This document shows, in pieces, positions 52,940-60,808 of a DNA stretch of 64,000 nucleotides. Every line of letters begins with the position of its first letter. The first letter of the stretch is position 1. Location: NCBI GenBank assembly GCA_015075445.1, contig JABTUJ010000011.1, positions 1 through 64,000 of the forward strand. Direction: 5' to 3'. This DNA comes from Verrucomicrobiales bacterium (GTDB taxonomy: Bacteria > Verrucomicrobiota > Verrucomicrobiia > Limisphaerales > J093). Under the pieces are notes generated by a model. It searched no databases. It worked only from the letters and a program-made list of their open reading frames with translations, and was not told the origin of the DNA. Position numbers and translations under genes: made by a program.

Positions 52940-53180
52940 AGCGAAGGTCCTGTTCGAGGTCCTCCTCCGTGTACGGAGCTTCGATCTTGCGCGCCTGCAC
53001 GATCTCCATGAAGCCCCAGCGGTTGAGTCCGGCGAACTCCCCGGCCTTACGCGTGCTCCACTTCCCTTCGCGATACATCTGGAGGGCCAGCTCCAACCGG
53101 GCGTTCCTGGCCGCCTCTTCGTCGGTGAGTCCGAAGCTGCGGGCGAAGGACTCTGGGATCTCCACGATCACGGCACTCAT
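52920..53180 (-). CDS. UPF0175 family antitoxin
   Basis: 86 residues. The opening MSAVIVEIPESFARSFGL is a beta strand and helix of the family, and the DNA-binding helix-turn-helix reads WSTRKAGEFAGLNRWGFMEI. UPF0175 proteins neutralise the DUF3368 PIN toxin and repress their operon. It lies 34 bases downstream of the aldolase gene stop and overlaps the toxin gene by 20 bases. It may be read through from the microcompartment promoter or use its own. Confidence 0.88.
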   Translation of the reverse strand: MSAVIVEIPESFARSFGLTDEEAARNARLELALQMYREGKWSTRKAGEFAGLNRWGFMEIVQARKIEAPYTEEDLEQDLRYGLDRV

Positions 53181-53214
53181 AGCGCGGGGAATCTACACCG
53201 CAAGCCTTGGCGGG

Positions 53215-54309
53215 TCACTTCATCTGCGCGAGGATCTGGGTGGTGACCGCCTGCACCAGCGCCTCAACGTCCGGATCGGGGGCGGCGGGCTTGCTGGCGG
53301 GCGAGGTGGGCACGGCACAGGTCACGCCGGGGCGCCAGCCTTCATTGTCGCAGAGCTCGCATTCCTTGAGGCCATGCCGTGGATCGGGAATGCCCATTGA
53401 TTGCTTGATCTTGAGGAGGTCCTGGAGCTGGGCCGGGGTCATGGTCTGGGGCGGACGGCCCAATTGGGCGGACACGAGCACGGTGCGGCAGTAGGCCTCG
53501 AGGATCTCCATCTTGAAGTAGGCGTCCTCAATGCTGTTATGGCTCCAGGCGACGACGCCGTGGTTGGCCATCAGGATGACGTTATGCTGGTCGACCAGGT
53601 CGGCCACGAGCTTGCCCATCTCCGGCGTGCCGGGGGTGCGGTAGGGGGCGGTGGCGACGCTGGCGAACACCTCGTACTCGGGGATCATGCAGGTGGGCGG
53701 CTCGACGCCGGCCACGGCGAAGCCCGTCGCGTAGGGCGGATGGCAATGGACGGTGGCCAGGGCCTTGGGCTGGCGCTTCATCATCTGCAGGTGCATGAGG
53801 ATCTCGCTGGTGCGCTTCTTGACCCCGGCGAGCTGGTTGCCCTCGAAGTCGACGAGGCAGAGATCTTCCGGCCGCATGAACCCCTTGCTGACCAGAGTGG
53901 GCGTGCACAGGACGATGTCCTCGCCGACCCGGATGGCGATGTTGCCGCCGTTGCCGTCGACGTAGGCCCGCTGCCAGAGGCGCTTGCCGATGTCGCAGAT
54001 CTGGAGCTTGAGCTCGTGGCAGTAGGGCGAGTTGAAGAGGGCCTCGAGCTCCGCTTTCGGGCTCTTCGAGCTCAGCGGCCTGGCGGGGGGCTGAGCCGGG
54101 GCATTTGCGGCGGTCACCGGCGCCCCTGGGGCAGGTCGGGCGGCGGGGCCGGCGCCGGCGGGCTTGGCACCGCCCCGGCCGGCATCGAGGAGTTCGCGAA
54201 TCCGGTCCCGCGCAGAGGGGGTGAGCAAGGCGTCGGCCGGGATGCTGTTCAGGTCCTGGCCTTGGCGGAGCATGTCTTCGACGTCGCGAGTGCTGATGAC
54301 TTTTCTCAT
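53215..54309 (-). CDS. class II aldolase (fuculose/rhamnulose-1-phosphate aldolase) with microcompartment tags
   Basis: 364 residues. The core (about 85-310) is class II aldolase: catalytic Glu169 in TSEILMHLQMMKRQP, zinc ligands His188 and His190 (HCHPPYATG) and His250 (ANHGVVAW). Before it, residues 1-42 (VISTRDVEDMLRQGQDLNSI, then LLTPSARDRIREL) form a BMC-targeting-like module joined by an Ala/Pro linker. After it, PTSPASKPAAP links to a short amphipathic helix (PDVEALVQAVTTQILAQMK), the form of an encapsulation peptide. It would split fuculose- or rhamnulose-1-phosphate to DHAP and lactaldehyde. Its ATG overlaps the next shell gene stop by 4 bases. Confidence 0.9.
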   Translation of the reverse strand: MRKVISTRDVEDMLRQGQDLNSIPADALLTPSARDRIRELLDAGRGGAKPAGAGPAARPAPGAPVTAANAPAQPPARPLSSKSPKAELEALFNSPYCHELKLQICDIGKRLWQRAYVDGNGGNIAIRVGEDIVLCTPTLVSKGFMRPEDLCLVDFEGNQLAGVKKRTSEILMHLQMMKRQPKALATVHCHPPYATGFAVAGVEPPTCMIPEYEVFASVATAPYRTPGTPEMGKLVADLVDQHNVILMANHGVVAWSHNSIEDAYFKMEILEAYCRTVLVSAQLGRPPQTMTPAQLQDLLKIKQSMGIPDPRHGLKECELCDNEGWRPGVTCAVPTSPASKPAAPDPDVEALVQAVTTQILAQMK

Positions 54310-54611
54310 GGCTTGAAGGGCAGGTGGAACACCTCATCGATGAGCGCCGTGTTGATGGCGTCCACCGGGGTGGGGCGGGGAAAGGGTTGGGCGGCCTCGC
54401 GGCCTTCGACGTAGCCGATGACGTCACCGACGCCGCCGCCGAGGCTGTCGTACACGACCAGGCTGGGGTCTTGACTCAGGGTGATCGGCGTCTCGCCGGC
54501 GGCGGGGAAGTGGGCGCGGGTGAAGGGGCTCACCATGAGGTAGCGGCCCCCCTCGTACGCGGGGATCGTCCGGCTCAGGGTGACGCGGCCAATGACAGTG
54601 CCCAGCTTCAT
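54306..54611 (-). CDS. BMC-P shell pentamer (EutN/CcmL family), copy 1
   Basis: 101 residues starting MKLGTVIGRVTLSRTIPAYE. The EutN/CcmL fold is clear from the first strand and from GGRYLMVSPF and VVYDSLGGGVGDVIGYVEGR. Such proteins form the pentameric vertices of the shell. It overlaps both neighbours by 4 bases (ATGA), so translation of aldolase and shell is tightly linked. Copies 1, 2 and 3 differ clearly, as is usual for PV loci. Confidence 0.93.
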   Translation of the reverse strand: MKLGTVIGRVTLSRTIPAYEGGRYLMVSPFTRAHFPAAGETPITLSQDPSLVVYDSLGGGVGDVIGYVEGREAAQPFPRPTPVDAINTALIDEVFHLPFKP

Positions 54612-55003
54612 GGCGTCGGGTGACCGCCCGGGCGGGGGGCAGTGAGCGGGGAACGCGATGGGGGAGCGGAGGACCGGAAGACGGGTTTCGCACCGTGGCC
54701 GGTCTTCGCCGCGGCGGCGTCTTCGAGGGCATTGGTGCCGGGGGTGACCTCGTCCACGATCCCGATGATCATCCAGCGCGCCGGGCTGTGGTCATCGCCG
54801 ACCGCCTTGCGGGCGGCGAGGCCGTCGCTGGAGAGGAGCACGCGCTGGTGCATGCCGGCGCCGAGGGCGTCGAGGGCGACGCAGGGGGCGCCTTCGGGTT
54901 GGCCCTCGCGCCCGATCGGCTGGCAGATGATCAGCCGCCAGCCCGCGAAGCTAGGGTGCTTCCGGGTGGCGGTGACGTTGCCTTCGACGCGGGCGAGGAG
55001 CAT
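54608..55003 (-). CDS. BMC-P shell pentamer, copy 2, with extra tail
   Basis: 131 residues. Residues 1-90 are EutN/CcmL-like (MLLARVEGNVTATRKHPSFA, LIICQPIG, VALDALGAGMHQRVLLSSDG, MIIGIVDEVT). The last 35 residues are Ala/Ser/Pro-rich (SSAPPSRSPLTAPRPGG) and not part of the fold. The tail is unusual for the family and may be a late extension after loss of a stop codon. Start at the ATG at 55003. Confidence 0.92.
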   Translation of the reverse strand: MLLARVEGNVTATRKHPSFAGWRLIICQPIGREGQPEGAPCVALDALGAGMHQRVLLSSDGLAARKAVGDDHSPARWMIIGIVDEVTPGTNALEDAAAAKTGHGAKPVFRSSAPPSRSPLTAPRPGGHPTP

Positions 55004-55028
55004 GGGGAGCGGTCTGAGGCGCGGCGCG

Positions 55029-56498
55029 CTAGAAGATGCGCAGATTGTCGACCATCACGCAGCGCCGCACCCGCGTGAAGGTCTTCGGGTTGCAGATGCC
55101 TTCACCGGTGGTCGTGGCGATGGAGAAGTTCGGGTAGCCTTCGCCGCCGCTGCCCAGGCCCGCGAGGCAATGGCCGTTCTTGATGAACAGCGTGGTCTCG
55201 AGGGCCTTGCCCATGGCGGTCATGTGCGAGACATCGTGCGAATGGATCATCGCCGAGTGCCGGTAGCCGTGCTCGGCCCGTTTGGCGTGGTGGATGCCTT
55301 CCTCGACCGTCTTGACCCGCACGATGGGCAGGAACGGCATCATCTGCTCCTCGTCGACGAACAGATGATCCGGGCTGGTCTCGGCAAACAGGAGTTGGGT
55401 GCTCTGCGGGACGCTGGCGCCGGCGGCCTGGGCCAGGACGGCGGGGTCTCTGCCGATTAACTCGCGGTTCACCACCGGGTGCGGGCAACCGGCGCCCTGG
55501 CTGGGCGGGAAGACGAAGGCGGCCTTGGCGAGGCGCTCGACCTGGGCGTCGTTCAGGCGGACGGCCCCGTGCTTTTCGAGCGCGGCCATGAACTGGTGGA
55601 AGACGCCGTCCAGGACGAACACCTCCTTCTCGCCGATGCAGAGCAGGTTGTTGTCGTAGGCGGCGCCGTAGATGACGTTGCGCGCGGCGCGGTCGAGTTC
55701 GGCCGTCTCATCCACGAGCACCGGGGGGTTACCCGGGCCGGCGCAGATGGCGCGCTTGCCGGTCTGCATGGCGGCCTTGACGACGCCGGGACCGCCCGTG
55801 ACGCAGAGCAGGCGGACGGCCTCGTGCTGGGCGATGGCTTGGAACGATTCCAGGGTGGGCTGCTGAACGATGCAGGCGAGGTTTTCGATCCCGACCTCGT
55901 GGAAGATGGCTTCGTTGAAGACCCGGATCGCCATCACGGCACACTTGGCTGCGCCGGGATGGGCGTTGAAGACCACGGCGTTGCCGGCCGCGGCCATGCT
56001 GATGATGTTGCAGGCGGCGGTCGGAATCGAGTGCGTGCTGGGCGTCACGGCGCCGATCACCCCGACGGGCGCGCACTCCTCGAGACTGATGCCGTGGTCG
56101 CCGCTGAAGCCGTACGGTTGGAGGAATTCAACCCCGGGGACGGCGCGTTGGCCCTTGAGCTTCTCGATCTTGTGATCCAGACGGCCGATGCGCGTCTCCT
56201 CGAGCTCGATCCGGCCCCACGGCACGGCATTGAAGTCGCAGAGCCGTTTGATGATCTCCACGACCTTCGCGCGGCCGGCCACGCCCTTGGCCGAGAGCTG
56301 GAGGTAGGCATCATGGGCGGCGGCGCAGGCGTCCTTCGCGTCCTGGAACACGCCGAAGTGCCGCCCGCCATTGCTGCTGGTCTTGGCTGCCGACGGCGCG
56401 GCGGGCTGGGGCGCCGCAGATGCAGGGTTGTCTCCGGACAGGCGGTTTAGCCGGGTGAGAACCTCGGCAACGACATCTCGAATCAGCGCTTCGTTCAT
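55029..56498 (-). CDS. CoA-acylating aldehyde dehydrogenase (PduP-like)
   Basis: 489 residues. The N-terminus MNEALIRDVVAEVLTRLNRL is an amphipathic encapsulation helix followed by an Ala/Pro linker. The dehydrogenase domain has VGVIGAVTPSTHSIPTAACN, nucleotide-binding-type strands, and the catalytic Cys in DNNLLCIGEKEVF near residue 285. It would oxidise lactaldehyde, or propionaldehyde, with NAD and CoA to the acyl-CoA. It lies between two BMC-P genes. An alcohol or malate/lactate dehydrogenase to recycle NADH is not seen in this window. Confidence 0.93.
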   Translation of the reverse strand: MNEALIRDVVAEVLTRLNRLSGDNPASAAPQPAAPSAAKTSSNGGRHFGVFQDAKDACAAAHDAYLQLSAKGVAGRAKVVEIIKRLCDFNAVPWGRIELEETRIGRLDHKIEKLKGQRAVPGVEFLQPYGFSGDHGISLEECAPVGVIGAVTPSTHSIPTAACNIISMAAAGNAVVFNAHPGAAKCAVMAIRVFNEAIFHEVGIENLACIVQQPTLESFQAIAQHEAVRLLCVTGGPGVVKAAMQTGKRAICAGPGNPPVLVDETAELDRAARNVIYGAAYDNNLLCIGEKEVFVLDGVFHQFMAALEKHGAVRLNDAQVERLAKAAFVFPPSQGAGCPHPVVNRELIGRDPAVLAQAAGASVPQSTQLLFAETSPDHLFVDEEQMMPFLPIVRVKTVEEGIHHAKRAEHGYRHSAMIHSHDVSHMTAMGKALETTLFIKNGHCLAGLGSGGEGYPNFSIATTTGEGICNPKTFTRVRRCVMVDNLRIF

Positions 56499-56521
56499 GG
56501 GGTGGGGTCAGGGAGAAGGGG

Positions 56522-56836
56522 TCAGGATTGGCGGGCGCTGTAGATCACCTTGCCGAGCACATCGACGGTGTCGACGATGCCGATGATCACGGCGTCGACG
56601 GGGGCTTCTTTGAGTCCCGGGGCCAGACGGGCGCTGCTGCCCTGGCAGAACATCACCAACTCGCCCAGGCCGGCGCCCACGGTGTCCACCGCCACGATGG
56701 TATTGGTCCCGGCCCGGAACTGGGTCGGGTCTTTGTCATCCACCAACATCGGGCGCACCAGGAGCAGTTTGCGGCCGCTCATGGCCGCATCCTTCTTGGT
56801 GGCGACGACGGAACCTTCGACCTTGGCGAGGAACAT
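56522..56836 (-). CDS. BMC-P shell pentamer, copy 3
   Basis: 104 residues (MFLAKVEGSVVATKKDAAMS). It shows the EutN/CcmL pattern RKLLLVRPMLVDDK, TIVAVDTVGAGLGELVMFCQ and AVIIGIVDTVDVLG. It is most similar in layout to copy 2 but lacks the tail. It lies 23 bases upstream of the aldehyde dehydrogenase start and 9 bases downstream of a BMC-H gene. Confidence 0.93.
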   Translation of the reverse strand: MFLAKVEGSVVATKKDAAMSGRKLLLVRPMLVDDKDPTQFRAGTNTIVAVDTVGAGLGELVMFCQGSSARLAPGLKEAPVDAVIIGIVDTVDVLGKVIYSARQS

Positions 56837-56845
56837 GGGACCGCG

Positions 56846-57127
56846 TCACTTCTTCTTCGGCAGCACGGCCTGCACATCCTGGTGCGGCCGCGGGATGACG
56901 TGCACGCTGACGACTTCGCCCTGGATGGACTTGACGGCCTGGGCGCCGGCGTCGACGGCGGCTTTGACGGCGGCGACGTCGCCGACCACCACGGCGGTGA
57001 CGAGGGCGTTGCCGACCTGGGTGAGCGGCCCCGCCAGTTCGACATTTGCGGCCTTGAGCATCGCGTCGGTCCCCTCGACGAGGGCGACCAGACCGCGGGT
57101 TTCGAGCATTCCGATGGCTTGAGGCAT
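56846..57127 (-). CDS. BMC-H shell hexamer, copy 1
   Basis: 93 residues (MPQAIGMLETRGLVALVEGT). Single BMC domain. The pore-loop region reads TQVGNALVTAVVVGD rather than the common KIGSG form, so the pore surface is probably distinct. The C-terminus is basic (LPKKK). The gene follows a 133-base gap after ackA that contains a short TTGGACGTTG word of the same family as at 58.8 kb. Confidence 0.94.
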   Translation of the reverse strand: MPQAIGMLETRGLVALVEGTDAMLKAANVELAGPLTQVGNALVTAVVVGDVAAVKAAVDAGAQAVKSIQGEVVSVHVIPRPHQDVQAVLPKKK

Positions 57128-57260
57128 AGCGTTACTTACGAGCTGAGTGTTGGACGTTGATGGGGAAAAAACGGGGTTGGGAACTGGGCGGGTTCAGCGG
57201 GCGAAAGGACGCCCCCTCGGCACTCTGCATTCTTCCTTCTGCCTTCCGGTTCATGGGAGG

Positions 57261-58451
57261 TCAAGCGGGCGGGTGTTCCAGGAAGCGTTTGACTTCGCGG
57301 GCCACGACGAGCTCCTCGTTGGTGGGGATCACCATCACGGTCACCTTCGCGCCGGGCGGGCTGATGACGGCTTCCTGGGCGCGCGTGGCAGCGTTGCGTT
57401 CCGGGTCCAGGACCACGCCCAACTGGTCGAGCTCGGCGCAGATGGCGGCGCGGGTTTCGGCGCGGTTTTCGCCGATCCCGGCGGTGAACACCAGCGCGTC
57501 GGCGCCATTCAATTGGGCGAGGTAGGCACCGATCCAGCGGCGGGTTTCGTGGACAAAGAAGTCAAGGGCCAGCCGGGCGCGGGGGTGGCCCTGGTCGGCG
57601 GCGGTTTGGATATCGCGGATGTCGTTCGAGACGCCACTGACGCCCTTGAGTCCGCCTTCGCGGCAGAGTTGTTTCTCGATCTCCTCGAGGGAGAGACCTT
57701 GCGAGCGGAGGAGGAAGGGCACCGCCATGGCGTCGAGGTCCCCCACGCGGTTGTTGTGCGGCAGGCCCGATTGGGGGCTTAAGCCGAGGCTGTTGCCGAC
57801 CGCCACCCCGTTCCGGATGCCGGTGATGCTCGAGCTGCCGCCCAGGTGGCAGGAGATCACCCGCAACGCCGGCTCGCGCACCGGCGTAGTGCCGCCGTCC
57901 TGGTAGAGCCGGCGCGCCCGTTCGGCCACATCTTCGCGGCCGAGCAGTTCGGCCGAGCGTTCGGCGATGAACTTGTGGCTGGCGCCGTGATAGCCCCACC
58001 GACGCACGCCGGCCTGATGCCAGGCGTCGGGCACGCCATAGCGCGTGGCTGCTTCCGGGATCCACTGGTAGAATGCGGTCTCGAAGAGGCCTACGAGGGG
58101 GACCTCCGGGACGCGCTGGGCGAAGAGGCGGATGCCCGACACGTAGGGGGGATTGTGTGCCGGGGCGATGGCATTGAAAGCTTCCATCGCTTGGACCACC
58201 GGATCGTCCAGCCGCACGCACCCGTTGACGCCGCGGGCCAGGACGGTCTTGAAGCCCACAGCCGCCAGGTCGCTCTCCTGCGTGATCGCGCCGGCCGCCT
58301 TGAGTTGCCCCAGGCAATCCTCGATCGCGCGGGGATAGTCACTGACGCGCTCGAACCCGCCCTTGTGCAGCATGCGCTCGACGCCGTTCGTGAACTCGAA
58401 CAGGCGCCACTTGAGCGAGGTGCTGCCCAGGTTGGCGACGAGGATCTTCAT
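57261..58451 (-). CDS. ackA: acetate kinase, probably lactate/propionate kinase in the microcompartment pathway
   Basis: 396 residues. The ASKHA motifs are present: MKILVANLGSTSLKWRLFEF, HHG-type WGYHGASHKFIAE, HLGGSSSITGIRNG and FTAGIGENRAETRAAI. It has the NLGSTSLK variant of the usual NxGSSSxK start. It would turn acyl-phosphate from PduL into acid plus ATP. It sits 7 bases after a BMC-H gene, well within the shell operon. There is no obvious encapsulation peptide, so it may act outside the shell. Confidence 0.95.
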   Translation of the reverse strand: MKILVANLGSTSLKWRLFEFTNGVERMLHKGGFERVSDYPRAIEDCLGQLKAAGAITQESDLAAVGFKTVLARGVNGCVRLDDPVVQAMEAFNAIAPAHNPPYVSGIRLFAQRVPEVPLVGLFETAFYQWIPEAATRYGVPDAWHQAGVRRWGYHGASHKFIAERSAELLGREDVAERARRLYQDGGTTPVREPALRVISCHLGGSSSITGIRNGVAVGNSLGLSPQSGLPHNNRVGDLDAMAVPFLLRSQGLSLEEIEKQLCREGGLKGVSGVSNDIRDIQTAADQGHPRARLALDFFVHETRRWIGAYLAQLNGADALVFTAGIGENRAETRAAICAELDQLGVVLDPERNAATRAQEAVISPPGAKVTVMVIPTNEELVVAREVKRFLEHPPA

Positions 58452-58458
58452 CCCGGGC

Positions 58459-58737
58459 CTACTGCAGCCATTTGCCGAGGCCCGACAGCCCTTCGTGGGG
58501 CCGCGGGATCACCTGGACGCTGACGACCTGTCCGACCTGGGAAGCGGCGGCAGCGCCGGCGTCGGTGGCGGCCTTGACCGCCGCGACGTCGCCGCGGAAG
58601 AACGAGGTCACGTAGCCGCTGCCGATTTTTTCCCAGCCGACGAGGGTGACGTTGGCGGCCTTGAGGGCGGCGTCGCTCGCTTCGAGCAGCGCGCACAGGC
58701 CTTTGGTTTCAATCATGCCGAGTGCTTGGGTAGCCAT
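58459..58737 (-). CDS. BMC-H shell hexamer, copy 2
   Basis: 92 residues ([20 protein letters not shown]). The pore loop reads [15 protein letters not shown], the same KIGSG type as PduA, which lets small polar metabolites pass. It ends [10 protein letters not shown]. It is 7 bases upstream of ackA and 141 bases downstream of another BMC-H gene, a gap filled by tandem repeat. Confidence 0.95.
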   Translation of the reverse strand: MATQALGMIETKGLCALLEASDAALKAANVTLVGWEKIGSGYVTSFFRGDVAAVKAATDAGAAAASQVGQVVSVQVIPRPHEGLSGLGKWLQ

Positions 58738-58759
58738 GGGGAAGATTCCACTGGTTGAT

Positions 58760-58858
58760 CGTTGGAAGTTCGACGTTGGAAGTTGAACGTTGGACGTTGG
58801 ACGTTGGACGTTGGACGTTGAGCGCTGGACGTTGGACGTTGGACGTTGAGCGCTGGAT
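58760..58858. repeat. TTGGACG-type tandem repeat within the shell operon
   Basis: Six- to seven-base words of GTTGGACGTTGG form run through this 99-base interval, with variants AGTTGAACG and AGCGCTGG. There are about a dozen units. It separates two BMC-H genes of one operon and would be transcribed as a spacer. A single unit of the same kind appears at 57.14 kb. Confidence 0.85.
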
Positions 58859-58878
58859 CCTCGCGCCGGCTGCTCACC

Positions 58879-59175
58879 TCATTTCGCGGCCTTGGCCGGC
58901 GCGGTGTCGCCCAGGAACGAGCGAAGGAGGTCTTCGTGCGGCCGCGCGATGATGTGCGAGCTGATGAGCTCGCCGACTTTGGCGGCGGCCTTGGCGCCGG
59001 AATCCACCGCCGCCTTGACGCTGCCCACATCGCCCTGACACAGGACGGTGATCATGCCCCCGCCGATGGGGATTGTTTTGACGAGGCTCACATTGGCCGC
59101 CTTGACCATCGCATCGCTGGCCTCGACGGACCCAACGTAGCCCTTGGTTTCAATCATTCCGAGTGCTTCGCTCAT
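58879..59175 (-). CDS. BMC-H shell hexamer, copy 3
   Basis: 98 residues from the ATG at 59175; an upstream in-frame ATG at 59250 is unconserved. It opens [20 protein letters not shown] and has the pore loop TIPIGGGMITVLCQGD, a Gly-rich form different from the other two copies. A basic Ala/Lys tail ends it (PAKAAK). It is the first shell gene after pduL. Confidence 0.95.
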   Translation of the reverse strand: MSEALGMIETKGYVGSVEASDAMVKAANVSLVKTIPIGGGMITVLCQGDVGSVKAAVDSGAKAAAKVGELISSHIIARPHEDLLRSFLGDTAPAKAAK

Positions 59176-59253
59176 GGGTTCTTGGGTGGTTAACAGGTGT
59201 TCGCGTCGCGTTTCCGGGTCGGGTACCCGCCCGGGCGCGCGGCGCTTCAATTA

Positions 59254-59931
59254 TCAGGGAACTAACTCGCAGGGTGTCTCGGGCTGCAGGTTGCAGGCGT
59301 TGCCTTCATCGGTATCGATGTGGACTTCGAGTTTGAAGCTCGGGTCCACGCGGCAGAGCAGACGTTCCAGGGAAATCGCGCACGGCCCGCCGATCTTGAG
59401 CTTCATGTTGTCGCCTTGCTTGACGCCGTAAAAGGCCGCGTCGTCGGGATGCAGGTGGACATGGCGCAACGCCCGGATCACGCCGTTGGGCATCTCGAAG
59501 AATCCGGCCGGACCCATCAGCATGCAACCTGGCGTGCCGTCGATGTTGCCCGAGGCGCGCAGGGGGATGTCGAAGCCGAGGGCGATGGCGTCCGTGTAGG
59601 CCAGTTCGATCTGGTTCAGGTTCCGGCACGGGCCAAGGATGCGCAGGTTGGAGATCACGCGGCTGCGGGGCCCGATCAAGGTGACGGTCTCCTTCGCGGC
59701 GAATTGGCCGGCCTGATAGAGCCACTTGTGGACCTGCAACTGGTGCCCCTTGCCGAAGAGGCTTTCGACGGCTTGCGGCGTGAGATGGCAATGGCGGGCG
59801 CTGACGTTGACGACGAGCGGATTGGGGGCGGTCGCAGCGCGCGGCAAGGGTTTGCCGAGCCGTTCGTACACCACCTGACGGACCAGGTGCTCGACCACTG
59901 CGCGAGGCAAGGATTGCTGGGCCATAGCCAT
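59254..59931 (-). CDS. pduL: phosphate propanoyltransferase PduL
   Basis: 225 residues (two ATGs, 59931 and 59925, are possible). The N-terminal helix LPRAVVEHLVRQVVYERLGK is an encapsulation peptide. The two PTAC zinc sets are present: HCH in VSARHCHLTPQAV (47-49), and HVHLHPDDA near residue 166. PduL exchanges CoA for phosphate on the acyl group inside the shell, making acyl-phosphate for acetate kinase and recycling CoA. It is the first gene of the leftward shell operon, divergent from the DeoR regulator. Confidence 0.95.
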   Translation of the reverse strand: MAMAQQSLPRAVVEHLVRQVVYERLGKPLPRAATAPNPLVVNVSARHCHLTPQAVESLFGKGHQLQVHKWLYQAGQFAAKETVTLIGPRSRVISNLRILGPCRNLNQIELAYTDAIALGFDIPLRASGNIDGTPGCMLMGPAGFFEMPNGVIRALRHVHLHPDDAAFYGVKQGDNMKLKIGGPCAISLERLLCRVDPSFKLEVHIDTDEGNACNLQPETPCELVP

Positions 59932-59970
59932 GGTTAGCGAGGCCAGACACTGCCGCGGCGGCCGACCAAG

Positions 59971-60010
59971 TCAACAAATTTCTTGCAAACTCTTTCAAAA
60001 TCTTCCATGA
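59971..60010. promoter_or_regulatory. divergent regulatory region with 10-bp direct repeats
   Basis: The 89-base gap between pduL and deoR contains TCTTGCAAAC (59981-59990) and TCTTTCAAAA (59991-60000) in direct tandem with an exact 10-base period. TCAACAAATT precedes and TCTTCCATGA follows, with weaker likeness. The block is AT-rich in a GC-rich genome and lies where a DeoR-family repressor would act. On the minus strand TTGACT (near 59968) could be a -35 box for pduL. Binding is inferred, not shown. Confidence 0.5.
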
Positions 60011-60020
60011 ATCTGCCAAG

Positions 60021-60779
60021 ATGACGCCTGAAGAGCGGCAGCAGCGGATCGAACAGTATCTCCAGCGGGTCGAGTACGCGTCGCTCGAGGAGTTGGCCAG
60101 GGAGATGGACGCGTCGGTCTCGACCGTGCGCCGTGATGTCACCCTGCTGGAGGCCAATGGCGGGGTGCGGCGTACCCACGGCGGCGCGCGGCTGGTGAAT
60201 CCGCCCTCGGACGAGTTCGTGTTCAACGCGCGTGACACGCATCAACTGGCCGAGAAGGAGGCGATCGGCCGGGCGTGTGCCGAGCTGATCCAGCCACGGC
60301 AGAGCGTCATCGTGGACGCGGGCACCACGTGCTATCACGTGGCGCGGCACCTCGAGGCGAAGAAGCCCCAGATCATCACCAACTCCCTGCCGGTCGCCAA
60401 CCACTTCGCCTCGGTGAGCCTCGTCGAGGTGGTCCTCACCGGCGGGGTCCTCTATCCCCGGCTCGGCGTGCTGGTCGGGCCGCTGGCCATCGAGTCGTTT
60501 TCGTCGATGCATGCCGACGTGGCGATCATGAGCGCGGGGGGAATCACGCTCGAGGGGTTGACCAACTCGCACGGGCTGCTGATCGACATTCAACGGGCCA
60601 TGATGCGGGCGGCGGGGCGGGTGATCTTCTGTCTGGACCACACGAAGTTCGGGCGCAAATCGCTGTCCGCGGTGTGCCCGCTCGAGGGCTTGCACGCCAT
60701 CGTCACGGATGAGGGTGCGCCGGCGGATCTGATCGAGGCGTTACGGGGCCGGGGGTTGCAGGTCGTGGTGGCAGCCTAG
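60021..60779 (+). CDS. DeoR-family transcriptional regulator of the microcompartment operon
   Basis: 252 residues. The N-terminal DeoR helix-turn-helix reads RIEQYLQRVEYASLEELARE and VSTVRRDVTLLEANGGVRRT. The C-terminal sugar-phosphate sensing domain includes VIVDAGTTCYHVARHLEAK, IITNSLPVANH and GGITLEGLTNSHGLLIDIQR. It is divergent from pduL by 89 bases. PV microcompartment loci typically carry a DeoR regulator in this position, probably responding to a phosphorylated deoxysugar or DHAP-type ligand. Confidence 0.93.
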   Translation: MTPEERQQRIEQYLQRVEYASLEELAREMDASVSTVRRDVTLLEANGGVRRTHGGARLVNPPSDEFVFNARDTHQLAEKEAIGRACAELIQPRQSVIVDAGTTCYHVARHLEAKKPQIITNSLPVANHFASVSLVEVVLTGGVLYPRLGVLVGPLAIESFSSMHADVAIMSAGGITLEGLTNSHGLLIDIQRAMMRAAGRVIFCLDHTKFGRKSLSAVCPLEGLHAIVTDEGAPADLIEALRGRGLQVVVAA

Positions 60780-60791
60780 GGGATCGTTCCT

Positions 60792-60806
60792 GACCCCGCG
60801 CGGGTC
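60792..60806. terminator. weak bidirectional hairpin between convergent genes
   Basis: GACCC, five bases, GGGTC then CTTTA lies between the convergent deoR (stop 60779) and the sigma gene (stop 60809). The stem is short, so confidence is low. Confidence 0.35.
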
Positions 60807-60808
60807 CT

